From positions 1 through 10,317 of the forward strand of contig JAFGND010000059.1 in the NCBI GenBank assembly GCA_016927185.1: a stretch of 10,317 nt of DNA. The letters are read 5' to 3'. The notes below the pieces were generated by a model. The model saw nothing but the letters and a program-made list of their open reading frames with translations, was not told where the DNA came from and did not search any database. The position numbers and the translations under genes are program-made. Origin of the DNA: Candidatus Coatesiibacteriota bacterium (GTDB lineage: Bacteria; JAFGND01). How positions within the stretch are numbered: position 1 is the first letter of the stretch; every line of letters begins with the position of its first letter. This document shows positions 1-6,482 of the stretch, piece by piece.

Positions 1-669
1 ATCGGTTTTGGATTCCCTGTATATGCATTTGCTCCTCCCAGATGGGTATTGGATAGATGGGAGAAAAGCATCCCTGATAGCTCCTGCAGACAGAAAGCTT
101 TTGTTTTCTTGACAGCAGGTAGTATTTTCTTTAACGCAGCATCTCCTGTAATAAAACTCATTAATGAAAAAGGATACGAAGTTTTAAGATCAACCTCTTA
201 CCCAATGACAGATAACTTTTTTCCAAGACTAATGCAAATGAGTTATTTAAAATCAAGGATAGAAAAGAGATTTGAGGATGCAAGAAAGAAAGTTGAAAAT
301 GAAGTAAAATGCTTGCTGTCATTAGAAAAAAATATTGAAATGCAAAATAGCGGTTGTATCCCTTCAATCGCTTTAAAAACTATTTCAGAAGCATTTGAGC
401 TGAAAGGCAGAAAATTCTTCGCAAGGAAGTCATACTTTGATGAAACATGCATAAAATGCCAGTTATGTTACAGAACCTGCCCTACTGGAGCTATTAAATA
501 TGAAGGAGAGAGATTTGTATTTTCAGAAGATTGCATTGATTGCATGCGATGTTATAATATTTGCCCTGTAAATGCAATAATCCGATTTGAACAACCAAGA
601 AGAACTACCACAGGTATTATGTTTCCCGGTTATCAACCACCATTTGTAAGGGATGCACTTTTACTCTGA
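1..669 (+). CDS. EFR1-type flavodoxin/ferredoxin protein, 3' part (5' end outside window)
   Basis: The frame is open from base 1, so the gene is cut by the window edge. A TTG at 49 is in frame, but the coding sequence clearly continues upstream of it (PVYAFAPPRW precedes it). The visible 222 residues have two parts. The N-terminal stretch, with a hydrophobic strand (KAFVFLTAG), a G/P-rich loop and a 'LINEKGYEV' helix-strand unit, resembles the flavodoxin-like half of EFR1 family proteins. The C-terminal part has two ferredoxin motifs: CxxCxxCxxxCP at about 448-483 (CIKCQLCYRTCP) and again at about 532-567 (CIDCMRCYNICP), enough to bind two [4Fe-4S] clusters. The likely role is a soluble electron carrier or flavin/ferredoxin oxidoreductase in anaerobic metabolism; the partner is unknown. 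Family placement is from remembered architecture. The last 37 bp overlap the convergent glycosyltransferase gene. Confidence 0.8.
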   Translation: MGFGFPVYAFAPPRWVLDRWEKSIPDSSCRQKAFVFLTAGSIFFNAASPVIKLINEKGYEVLRSTSYPMTDNFFPRLMQMSYLKSRIEKRFEDARKKVENEVKCLLSLEKNIEMQNSGCIPSIALKTISEAFELKGRKFFARKSYFDETCIKCQLCYRTCPTGAIKYEGERFVFSEDCIDCMRCYNICPVNAIIRFEQPRRTTTGIMFPGYQPPFVRDALLL

Positions 670-1382
670 TTATTCCTTGCTTCATAATAACCCAGATCTG
701 CCAGTTCTCTGTCATTTCCTTTAAGTAGTTTAATAACAGTTCTCGGATTCCTGAAAATGAACCAGTGGCCAAACATTTCAAATTTCCTTGTTGATGTTAC
801 AATATAAGAGGAATTTATTGTCTTGTATTTCCTTCCTGATTTTTTACCAAGCTTCTTTAATCTTCTCGCAAAATCAAGATCTTCTGCAGTCAGGAATTCT
901 TCGTTAAATCCTTCTATTGCCTCAAAGTCTCTTCTATAGCACCAGAATAGACCTCCAGTGACGCCTTTCAGCAACAACAAAGGAATAAAAAAGAATATCA
1001 GACTGCAAATGATTCCCAAAGAGTATCTATCAGGCATTATTCTAACACCACCACCAATATACCTACCTGTTTCGAGAAGATTCTTGATTTCCTTAAGCAT
1101 ATTATCAGACATCCAGCTATCTGCATCAATAGTGACAATAATTTTACCGGATGCTGCTTTTGCTGCTGCATTTCTGACTCTTGCAATATTCTTGCTGTTT
1201 TCATGAACTATTAGTGAACCGTAACTTCTTGCTATTTCTTCAGTTCTATCACTGCATCTATTGATAGATACTATTACTTCAACTTCTTCTGGAAAATCAA
1301 CTGAAGCTTTTCTTATTGATTCAAGGCACTTTCCAATGTACTCATCCTCATTATGAGCAGGGATTATTATGGAGAATAGCAT
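633..1382 (-). CDS. Family 2 glycosyltransferase, membrane-associated
   Basis: This 249-residue protein starts with the GT2 (GT-A fold) signature: the nucleotide-binding strand FSIIIPAHNEDEYIGKCL (residues 3-20), then IVSINRCSDRT (37-47), and the DxD-type metal/nucleotide-sugar motif IDADSW at 85-90. An acidic motif AEDLDF (166-171) fits the catalytic-base region. Residues about 120-138 (LGIICSLIFFFIPLLLLKG region) form a hydrophobic segment that could attach the enzyme to the membrane. It probably transfers a sugar from a nucleotide donor to a lipid or surface glycan; donor and acceptor cannot be read from sequence. The ATG at 1382-1380 is preceded by AAAAGG at 1395-1390 with a 7-nt spacer, which supports this start. 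It is divergent from the cit operon and convergent with the ferredoxin gene, so it is probably transcribed alone. Confidence 0.87.
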   Translation of the reverse strand: MLFSIIIPAHNEDEYIGKCLESIRKASVDFPEEVEVIVSINRCSDRTEEIARSYGSLIVHENSKNIARVRNAAAKAASGKIIVTIDADSWMSDNMLKEIKNLLETGRYIGGGVRIMPDRYSLGIICSLIFFFIPLLLLKGVTGGLFWCYRRDFEAIEGFNEEFLTAEDLDFARRLKKLGKKSGRKYKTINSSYIVTSTRKFEMFGHWFIFRNPRTVIKLLKGNDRELADLGYYEARNNQSKSASLTNGG

Positions 1383-1461
1383 TTATTAACCTTTTACAAT
1401 CATACAAATGAAATAATGTTTACATTTCCCATATTTTCTGCTTGCAAAGATAAGCTTAAGA
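1383..1461. promoter_or_regulatory. Divergent intergenic spacer, presumed promoter region for both directions
   Basis: These 79 bp separate the minus-strand glycosyltransferase from the first gene of the plus-strand operon, so promoters for both should lie here or just inside the genes. The spacer is very AT-rich. I see a TTTACA at 1419-1424 on the plus strand, but no good -10 element at the right distance. A TATGAT (minus strand, 1404-1399) lies too close to the glycosyltransferase start to leave room for a leader that includes its ribosome site. No operator or riboswitch-like structure is evident. The assignment rests on gene arrangement, not on clear promoter boxes. Confidence 0.35.
1390..1395 (-). 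promoter_or_regulatory. Ribosome binding site of the glycosyltransferase gene
   Basis: Read on the minus strand this is AAAAGG, followed by 7 nt (TTAATAA) and the ATG at 1382. The match and spacing fit a Shine-Dalgarno site and fix the start. Confidence 0.6.
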
Positions 1462-2019
1462 ATGAGCTATGTCTATATGGAATTTGACGACATCTTGTCA
1501 AGGATTACTATAATAAAAGGTGATATAACAAGTCAATCTGTTGATGCAATTGTTAATGCAGCTAATTCATCACTCCTTGGTGGAGGAGGAGTTGATGGAG
1601 CGATACATTCATCAGCAGGACCTGGACTTTTAGAAGAATGCAGAAAACTTCATGGCTGCAGGACAGGTCAGGCAAAAATAACAAATGGCTATGATCTTCT
1701 GGCAAAACATGTAATCCATACTGTTGGACCTGTATACAAGAATGGAACAACTAATGAAGCTCTATTGCTTGCTTCATGTTATAAAAACTCATTAAGTATT
1801 GCTTCAGAACATGATATAAAGACAATTGCATTTCCTGCAATTTCAACAGGGATTTATGGATATCCAAAGAAGGAAGCATGCCAGATTGCGATTAAAACAA
1901 CGATTGAATTTCTGAAGAATAATAATACCATCAGAGAAGTGAGATTTATTCTTTTTGACGATGTGTCATATAATCTCTATCTGAAAGAAATCAGCAGATA
2001 TGCCAGTAATAATTCATAA
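1462..2019 (+). CDS. Macrodomain protein (ADP-ribose-binding, possible O-acetyl-ADP-ribose/ADP-ribosyl hydrolase)
   Basis: The 185-residue protein is a stand-alone macrodomain of the MacroD/YmdB type, close to the usual length. Visible motifs in order: ITIIKGDIT (16-23), the ribose-binding NAAN (32-35), the glycine-rich loop [10 protein letters not shown] (40-49) with the Asp typical of hydrolytic members, CRTGQAKIT (66-74), HTVGPVY (86-92), and the phosphate-binding loop [10 protein letters not shown] (126-135). These members usually remove ADP-ribose from acidic residues or hydrolyse O-acetyl-ADP-ribose; which reaction applies here is not determined. The start is ATG 1462; a second in-frame ATG at 1477 is possible because neither has a strong ribosome site. 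It is the first gene of the operon and overlaps the aspartate kinase gene by 20 nt, so the two are probably translationally coupled. Confidence 0.88.
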   Translation: MSYVYMEFDDILSRITIIKGDITSQSVDAIVNAANSSLLGGGGVDGAIHSSAGPGLLEECRKLHGCRTGQAKITNGYDLLAKHVIHTVGPVYKNGTTNEALLLASCYKNSLSIASEHDIKTIAFPAISTGIYGYPKKEACQIAIKTTIEFLKNNNTIREVRFILFDDVSYNLYLKEISRYASNNS

Positions 2020-3253
2020 ATATGGTGGAACTTCACTTGGAGAACCATATCTCATAAAAAAAAATGCAGAAAGGGTTGCTGATTGTGCAAAAAAGGGAAA
2101 CAGTATTGTAGTAGTTGTTTCTGCAATGGGAAAATCTACTGATAATCTTATTTCTCTTGCAAATGAAGTTTCAAAAAATCCGAATCCTCGAGAACTAGAC
2201 ATGCTGATTTCCGTGGGAGAAAGAATTACAATGGCTTTATTTGCAATGGCTTTAAATGATTTGGGACTGGAGGCAATCAGTTTTACGGGATCTCAATCTG
2301 GCATAATTACAGACACAAGACATAACAATGCTCATATCATTGAAATAAGAGCATTCAGAATCAAGGAAGCTTTGGAACAGGGTAAAATAGTTATTGTTGC
2401 TGGTTTTCAAGGGGTTTCTGTTGAAAAGGAAGTAACTACTCTTGGTAGAGGCGGAAGTGATTTGACAGCAATAGCACTTGCAGCTTATCTTGGAGCATCG
2501 GAATGTGATATTTTCACTGATGTAGAAGGTGTTTATACAGCAGATCCCAGAACAGTAAAGTCAGCAAGAAAACTGGAAAAGATAACAACAGATGAAATGC
2601 TTGAGCTGGCTAATCTTGGAGCAAAAGTCATGTACTCAAGAGCAATGCTGCTTGCAGAAAAATACAGGATACCAATTCATCTGCGATCCAGCTTTATTGA
2701 TGAAGCGGGGACAATTATTACACAGAAAGAACAAGGAGAAAAGAACATGGAAGAACCTGCTGTTCATGCTATCACAAATCTCGATAAACAAGCGATGATC
2801 TCTATATATAAGATAAACAACTCAGGGAATTATGTCCCTAGAATATTCGAAGAATTGGCTGATAAAGATATTAATATTGATATTATCATTCATAATTCCT
2901 GCAAGGGAGAAACTTCAGATTTATCTTTCACAATAGCCGAAAAAGATACGACAGAAGCTGAAAAGATAATAAAACAGATCATCACAAGTAATTTTATATG
3001 CATAGACAAGCCATTGACAAAGATTTCTCTAGTGGGATTAGGAATGTCAAGTTATCCTGGAATAGCTGCCATACTTTATGGGACTTTGTCAAAAGTTAAT
3101 ATTAATACCTATTGTGTAGCTACAACAGAGATAAAAATATCAATACTTGTAAAGGAGACAGATAGCCAGCTTGCCATTGAAATGCTTCACAGAGCTTTCA
3201 ATCTTGATAAAATTGAAAAAGAAAGTGGATTTCCTATAATACAAAAATCATGA
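2000..3253 (+). CDS. lysC: Aspartate kinase with two C-terminal ACT domains
   Basis: It phosphorylates L-aspartate with ATP to give 4-phospho-L-aspartate, the first step to lysine, threonine and methionine. The 417 residues match monofunctional aspartokinases. The catalytic domain (about 1-245) has KYGGTSLG (7-14), SVGERI (71-76, Glu74), [11 protein letters not shown] (95-105), GRGGSDLTA (149-157) and [13 protein letters not shown] (172-184). Two ACT regulatory domains follow: about 256-330 (with [19 protein letters not shown]) and about 340-410 (with [16 protein letters not shown] and [10 protein letters not shown]). That layout usually means feedback control by lysine or threonine; the effector is not readable. 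The start ATG lies inside the macrodomain gene (20-nt overlap), and KYGGTSLG six residues later supports it. The stop overlaps the next ATG by 4 nt (ATGA). An internal in-frame start at 2747 may yield a second product. The symbol is by family only; the isozyme type is not certain. Confidence 0.95.
   Translation: MPVIIHKYGGTSLGEPYLIKKNAERVADCAKKGNSIVVVVSAMGKSTDNLISLANEVSKNPNPRELDMLISVGERITMALFAMALNDLGLEAISFTGSQSGIITDTRHNNAHIIEIRAFRIKEALEQGKIVIVAGFQGVSVEKEVTTLGRGGSDLTAIALAAYLGASECDIFTDVEGVYTADPRTVKSARKLEKITTDEMLELANLGAKVMYSRAMLLAEKYRIPIHLRSSFIDEAGTIITQKEQGEKNMEEPAVHAITNLDKQAMISIYKINNSGNYVPRIFEELADKDINIDIIIHNSCKGETSDLSFTIAEKDTTEAEKIIKQIITSNFICIDKPLTKISLVGLGMSSYPGIAAILYGTLSKVNINTYCVATTEIKISILVKETDSQLAIEMLHRAFNLDKIEKESGFPIIQKS
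2733..2738 (+). promoter_or_regulatory. Strong internal ribosome binding site within the aspartate kinase gene
   Basis: AAGGAG sits 8 nt upstream of an in-frame ATG at 2747 (Met250). It is the best Shine-Dalgarno match I found in the operon, stronger than the site of the kinase's own start. Its place, in the linker between the kinase domain and the first ACT domain, suggests initiation of a beta subunit. Confidence 0.6.
2747..3253 (+). CDS. Putative aspartate kinase beta subunit from an internal in-frame start
   Basis: Translation from Met250 of the aspartate kinase frame would give a 168-residue protein holding just the two ACT domains. Seen in sequence: the ATG is in frame, follows AAGGAG by 8 nt, and falls in the hydrophilic linker ([12 protein letters not shown]) between catalytic and regulatory parts. 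Known of the family: some bacterial lysine-sensitive aspartokinases, such as Bacillus subtilis aspartokinase II and the Corynebacterium enzyme, are alpha2beta2 with a beta subunit of about this size made from an internal start of the same gene. The inference is that this enzyme follows that design. Without expression data it remains a prediction. Confidence 0.5.
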   Translation: MEEPAVHAITNLDKQAMISIYKINNSGNYVPRIFEELADKDINIDIIIHNSCKGETSDLSFTIAEKDTTEAEKIIKQIITSNFICIDKPLTKISLVGLGMSSYPGIAAILYGTLSKVNINTYCVATTEIKISILVKETDSQLAIEMLHRAFNLDKIEKESGFPIIQKS

Positions 3254-4203
3254 ATAAATCTTTGATCGGTATCTCAACCTGTTTTAGACCTGGTTATGAT
3301 CCTAAGACAGATAGACAGAAATATTTTCAATTAGTAAATCCGTTTCTTAATAGCCTGTCTGCTATTTCAGAAACAGGAGCAAGATATATTGAGCTTTCTG
3401 GGTTACCTGTTGAATTTACTACAGGAGAAATAGAAGACAGATTAAATGAGATGAATCTGAAGGTTCTTTCTGCACATAATTATATTGATGAAATGTTATT
3501 TAATCCAGCAGACAGATATGGAGATGATCTTGCTTCACCTAATGATGTAAAAAGAAATGTTGCAATAGAAAGGACAATTAAAAGTGCAAAAAGACTGAAG
3601 CAGTTAAAAGGGAAAGTTCTTGTACTTCATCCTGGAAGCATAACAGAAGCAAGAGGAAGAAATGAATTCTGGAAAACAGTATCTGATGTGATTTCCAGAA
3701 AAGCTTCTTATGAAGATTATAAAAACAAGATTATGAAAATAAGAAATGAGTTTTCCTCTTATTATCTGGAGTCTTTAACAAAAAGCCTTGAAGCATTAAT
3801 AGATTCAGAGAAGGACATTGTTTTTGCTCTGGAATGCAGAAATTATCCATATGAATTACCAAATGCAAGGGAACTGAAATTAATTCTTGATGAATTCAGA
3901 GGGAAGAACATTTCTTACTGGCATGATTGTGGTCATGCTTTTTTCAATGAACTTCTTGGATTTTATAAACAACAGGAAATTCTTGATGCTTCTAAAACAA
4001 GATTGATTGGTTTTCATATACATGATGTAAAGATACACGATCATCAAGTTCCTGGAACTGGACTTCTTGACTGGAATTTCCTGAAAACCTATATTGAAAG
4101 AGCTAAATACCTGATTATTGAAGTAGCACCTGATACTCCTTACAATGATTTGAAGAAGGGATTTGATTTCGCAAGAAAACTCATCCATAATGGAGATTTA
4201 TGA
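3250..4203 (+). CDS. Xylose-isomerase-like TIM-barrel protein (sugar phosphate isomerase/epimerase or endonuclease IV fold)
   Basis: The 317-residue protein has the AP endonuclease 2/xylose isomerase-like barrel pattern. Candidate metal ligands appear at the expected strand ends: H76 (LSAHNY), H127 (LVLHPGS), E195 (FALECRN), the HDxGH motif H225-D226-H229 (WHDCGHA), H256/H258/D259 (FHIHDV) and E291 (LIIEVAP). PGTGLLDW (268-275) matches the common 'G.G.idw' segment of sugar isomerase/epimerase members. It probably isomerises or epimerises a sugar or similar polyol with divalent metal; the substrate is unknown, and an endonuclease IV-like DNA repair activity is a less likely alternative. No signal peptide or membrane segment is visible. 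Its ATG overlaps the aspartate kinase stop by 4 nt, and it is followed by a 36-nt gap before citC, the longest inside the operon. Confidence 0.8.
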   Translation: MNKSLIGISTCFRPGYDPKTDRQKYFQLVNPFLNSLSAISETGARYIELSGLPVEFTTGEIEDRLNEMNLKVLSAHNYIDEMLFNPADRYGDDLASPNDVKRNVAIERTIKSAKRLKQLKGKVLVLHPGSITEARGRNEFWKTVSDVISRKASYEDYKNKIMKIRNEFSSYYLESLTKSLEALIDSEKDIVFALECRNYPYELPNARELKLILDEFRGKNISYWHDCGHAFFNELLGFYKQQEILDASKTRLIGFHIHDVKIHDHQVPGTGLLDWNFLKTYIERAKYLIIEVAPDTPYNDLKKGFDFARKLIHNGDL

Positions 4204-4239
4204 TACTGATTATTCAAAAATTTTAAACAGAAGCTAAAT
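4204..4239 (+). other. 36-nt spacer before citC, largest gap inside the operon
   Basis: The spacer is AT-rich and has no clear hairpin or terminator, so read-through from the upstream genes is expected. The citC ATG has only a weak GAAG stretch upstream (4231 region), but a stop codon at 4207-4209 in the citC frame leaves no alternative upstream ATG. A start of a separate cit transcript here cannot be excluded. Confidence 0.4.
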
Positions 4240-5289
4240 ATGAATCCCTGGGGTTTCACTGAAAGAGAACTTAAGAATGAAGAAGATCTTGAGAAGCTAA
4301 AGGTATTTCTTTCTTCATTTGACCTTGTATATGAAGATTCAGTCGATTATACAATACTAATCCTTGATAATGAAAATGAAATAATAGCTGCTGGATCACT
4401 TTTCAGAAATATTTTAAAAGGTCTTGCAGTTAATCAGGATTATCAAGGTGATCAGCTTATCGATTATCTGGTAAGTCATTTGATTTCAGTAGCAAAAGAA
4501 AAAGGATATTATCATTATTTCATTTTCACTTCTCCCCAGATGGCAGAATCTTTCAAATATCTGGGATTCAATGAAATAGCAAGAGCAGAACAAATGGCTG
4601 TACTTCTTGAATATGGTAATCAGAACATTGAAAATTATTATTCAATAATGAAGGAAAAAACAAGCGCTGATTACAGTCTGGAAGGAGCTGGAATTGTTGT
4701 TAATTGTAATCCATTTACTAATGGACACAGATACCTGATTGAATATGCCAGCCAAAGAGAAAAAAGGGTTCATGTTTTCGTATTAGAAGAGGATTTAAGT
4801 ACATTTCCTTTTGAAACAAGATTAATGCTTGTCAGGGAAGGAACAAAAGATTTGGGTAATGTCTTTGTTCATCCTGGAGGTTCTTATATAATCTCTTCAG
4901 CTATTTTTCCAGCATATTTCCTGAAAACTGAAGATGCAAAAACGCTAGCACAAGCAAAGCTGGATGTAAAGATATTTGCGAATTATGTTATGAGAATATT
5001 CAACCTGAGTGCAAGATATGTTGGAGAAGAGCCATATTGTATGGTTACTTCTTGCTATAATAAGGCAATGATGGAAGAACTATTGCCTCTGGGGAAAAAA
5101 CTCATAATAATTCCACGCAAGCAGATATCTGGTGAAGTTATTAGCGCATCTCACGTTAGAAAAGCGCTCCGGGAAAATGATTTTACAAAAATCGCCTCTC
5201 TAGTTCCTGAAACAACGTTGAAATTCCTGAAAAGTGCAGAAGCAAAATACATTATAGAAAAATTGAAAAACAAGGAAAGCAGGCATTAA
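4240..5289 (+). CDS. citC: [Citrate (pro-3S)-lyase] ligase
   Basis: CitC activates citrate lyase by acetylating, with ATP and acetate, the thiol of the prosthetic group on CitD. The 349-residue length is normal. Residues about 1-125 form the GNAT-like N-terminal domain (with GLAVNQDYQGDQLIDYLV, 61-78, and FKYLGFNEI, 105-113). Residues about 148-335 are the cytidylyltransferase-like ligase domain: GIVVNCNPFTNGHRYLI (151-167) carries the HxGH-like nucleotide-binding motif TNGH; then FVLEEDLSTFPFETR (180-194), VHPGGSYIISSAIFPAYF (210-227), RYVGEEPYC (259-267) and ISASHVRKAL (301-310). These are the landmarks of Klebsiella and E. coli CitC as I recall them. The stop and the citD start share one base (TAATG), so the pair is likely coupled. 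No key motif looks broken. Confidence 0.95.
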   Translation: MNPWGFTERELKNEEDLEKLKVFLSSFDLVYEDSVDYTILILDNENEIIAAGSLFRNILKGLAVNQDYQGDQLIDYLVSHLISVAKEKGYYHYFIFTSPQMAESFKYLGFNEIARAEQMAVLLEYGNQNIENYYSIMKEKTSADYSLEGAGIVVNCNPFTNGHRYLIEYASQREKRVHVFVLEEDLSTFPFETRLMLVREGTKDLGNVFVHPGGSYIISSAIFPAYFLKTEDAKTLAQAKLDVKIFANYVMRIFNLSARYVGEEPYCMVTSCYNKAMMEELLPLGKKLIIIPRKQISGEVISASHVRKALRENDFTKIASLVPETTLKFLKSAEAKYIIEKLKNKESRH

Positions 5290-5567
5290 TGGAAATAATC
5301 AATACTGGCCAAGCTGGAACAGTTGAATCCTCTGACTGCATAATTACTGTTTCACCAAGCGAGAATGGTATGGAGATTAATATTGAAAGTACGGTCAAGC
5401 TTCAATTTGGGGATCATATAAGAGATCTTATAATAGATTTTTTTAATAAGAAAGGTATAGTAAATGTTTCTCTATTTATAAACGATAGAGGAGCTCTTGA
5501 TTACGTTATTCTATCAAGATTAGAAAGTGCAGTACTTCAGGCTAGTGGATATAAAGAAGGTTTATAA
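5289..5567 (+). CDS. citD: Citrate lyase acyl carrier protein (gamma subunit)
   Basis: CitD carries 2'-(5''-triphosphoribosyl)-3'-dephospho-CoA, on which acetyl and citryl groups are bound during the lyase cycle. The 92 residues are close to the usual 95-98. The N-terminal GQAGTVESSD (7-16) matches the AGTLESSD motif of Klebsiella CitD, and Ser14, the attachment residue there, falls at the same number here. Further family marks are IESTVKLQFGDHI (32-44) and the C-terminal INDRGALDYVILSRLESAV (64-82). The intact Ser14 implies that the complex uses the normal prosthetic group. The start overlaps the citC stop by one base, with AAGGAA a few bases upstream; the stop directly abuts the citE ATG. 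Confidence 0.95.
   Translation: MEIINTGQAGTVESSDCIITVSPSENGMEINIESTVKLQFGDHIRDLIIDFFNKKGIVNVSLFINDRGALDYVILSRLESAVLQASGYKEGL
5555..5560 (+). promoter_or_regulatory. Ribosome binding site of citE, inside the end of citD
   Basis: AGAAGG lies 7 nt upstream of the citE ATG at 5568 and within the last codons of citD. It supports the chosen citE start and coupling of the two genes. Confidence 0.55.
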
Positions 5568-6482
5568 ATGAAAGAAAACAGAAAAATAAAAAAGAGAAAT
5601 CTATTCCGCAGAAGTCTGTTATATGTGCCAGGAAATATGCCTAGAATGCTTCATAGCATTCTCAGTTTTGACATGGATACAATAATAATCGACTTAGGTG
5701 ATGCTGTTAGACCTGAAAATAAGCTAGCTGCCAGAATTCTGGTCAGGAATTTCCTGAAAACCTATGATTTTGGAGATGTTGAAGTATTTATAAGAATAAA
5801 CCAAATAGACAGCCCCTATGGTTTCGAGGATTTGAAAATGCTTCTTCCTGAAATGCCAGATGGAATAAGATTACCAAGATCAACTCATATGAGTCTAATA
5901 AAAGAAGTAGACATGTACATTTCCCAGATAGAAGATGAACTTGAAGTTGAGGATGGGCGTTTTTCAATAATCGCTTCCATAGATACAGCAATTGGAGTCT
6001 TGAATGTTCAGCAAATTGCACAGTCTTCAAGCAGGATATGTGCCCTTGCATTCGATGCTGAACACTATACTCTTGACTTAGGGATTGAAAGAACCAAGGA
6101 AAATGAAAGTCTGTTGTTTGCCCGTATGCAAGTTCTATTGACAGCAAAAGCTATGAATATTGATGCAATAGACACAATTTTCAGCGATGTTTATGATGAG
6201 GAAGGCTTGATTCAGGAAACCAGGCATGCTAAATCGCTTGGATTCACTGGAAAATCACTTATTAGTCCAAGGCAAATCATTCCAGTTCATAATGTCTTTG
6301 CACCAACAAAAAAAGAAATAGAGTTCGCACAGAGAATAATATCTGCAGCAGAACAAGCCAGAAAAAGGAGAATTGGTGTAATTTCTCTTGATGGCAAACT
6401 TGTTGATTCACCAGCTATCTCACGTGCAGAGCTAACACTGAAGATGGCCAGGGATCTGGGACTAGTTATGGAGAACGAATGA
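5568..6482 (+). CDS. citE: Citrate lyase beta subunit (citryl-ACP lyase), with altered active site
   Basis: CitE cleaves citryl-ACP to oxaloacetate and acetyl-ACP. The 304-residue HpcH/HpaI-type TIM barrel is clear: RRSLLYVPGNMPRML (14-28), IRINQIDSPYGFEDL (75-89), AIGVLNVQQIA (141-151), FSDVYDEEGLIQET (205-218), LGFTGKSLISPRQI (224-237), VFAPTKKEIEFAQRII (243-258) and VISLDGKLVDSPAI (271-284). Several normally invariant positions differ. DLEDAV is DLGDAV (Gly44). The Mg-ligand Glu of the 'AIES' strand is Asp139 (SIDTA). The second Mg-ligand Asp of 'AEDY' is His166 (AEHY). RLPK is RLPR (Arg104). Asp and His can still bind metal, so the protein may be active with changed metal or substrate preference, or be impaired. 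A basic N-terminal tail (KENRKIKKR) precedes the barrel. The stop overlaps the citF ATG by 4 nt. Family comparisons are from memory. Confidence 0.9.
   Translation: MKENRKIKKRNLFRRSLLYVPGNMPRMLHSILSFDMDTIIIDLGDAVRPENKLAARILVRNFLKTYDFGDVEVFIRINQIDSPYGFEDLKMLLPEMPDGIRLPRSTHMSLIKEVDMYISQIEDELEVEDGRFSIIASIDTAIGVLNVQQIAQSSSRICALAFDAEHYTLDLGIERTKENESLLFARMQVLLTAKAMNIDAIDTIFSDVYDEEGLIQETRHAKSLGFTGKSLISPRQIIPVHNVFAPTKKEIEFAQRIISAAEQARKRRIGVISLDGKLVDSPAISRAELTLKMARDLGLVMENE
6470..6473 (+). promoter_or_regulatory. Ribosome binding site of citF, inside the end of citE
   Basis: GGAG lies 5 nt upstream of the citF ATG at 6479, inside the last codons of citE. Together with the ATGA overlap it supports translational coupling. 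Confidence 0.5.

Noticed and set aside
1399-1404. TATGAT on the minus strand as -10 box of the glycosyltransferase gene
   Set aside because: Only 16 nt upstream of the ATG, which would place the transcript start within the ribosome site; no -35 match at the proper distance.
2592-2798. Open frame of 68 codons in another plus-strand frame across the kinase linker
   Set aside because: It overlaps the conserved aspartate kinase, and its start lacks a ribosome site. The AAGGAG at 2733 serves the in-frame Met250 rather than this frame.
5788-6147. Open frame of 119 codons on the minus strand, opposite citE
   Set aside because: It is fully antisense to a well-conserved gene, has no recognisable motif, and its composition (rich in Leu, Gln, His) is what antisense reading of AT-rich coding DNA gives.
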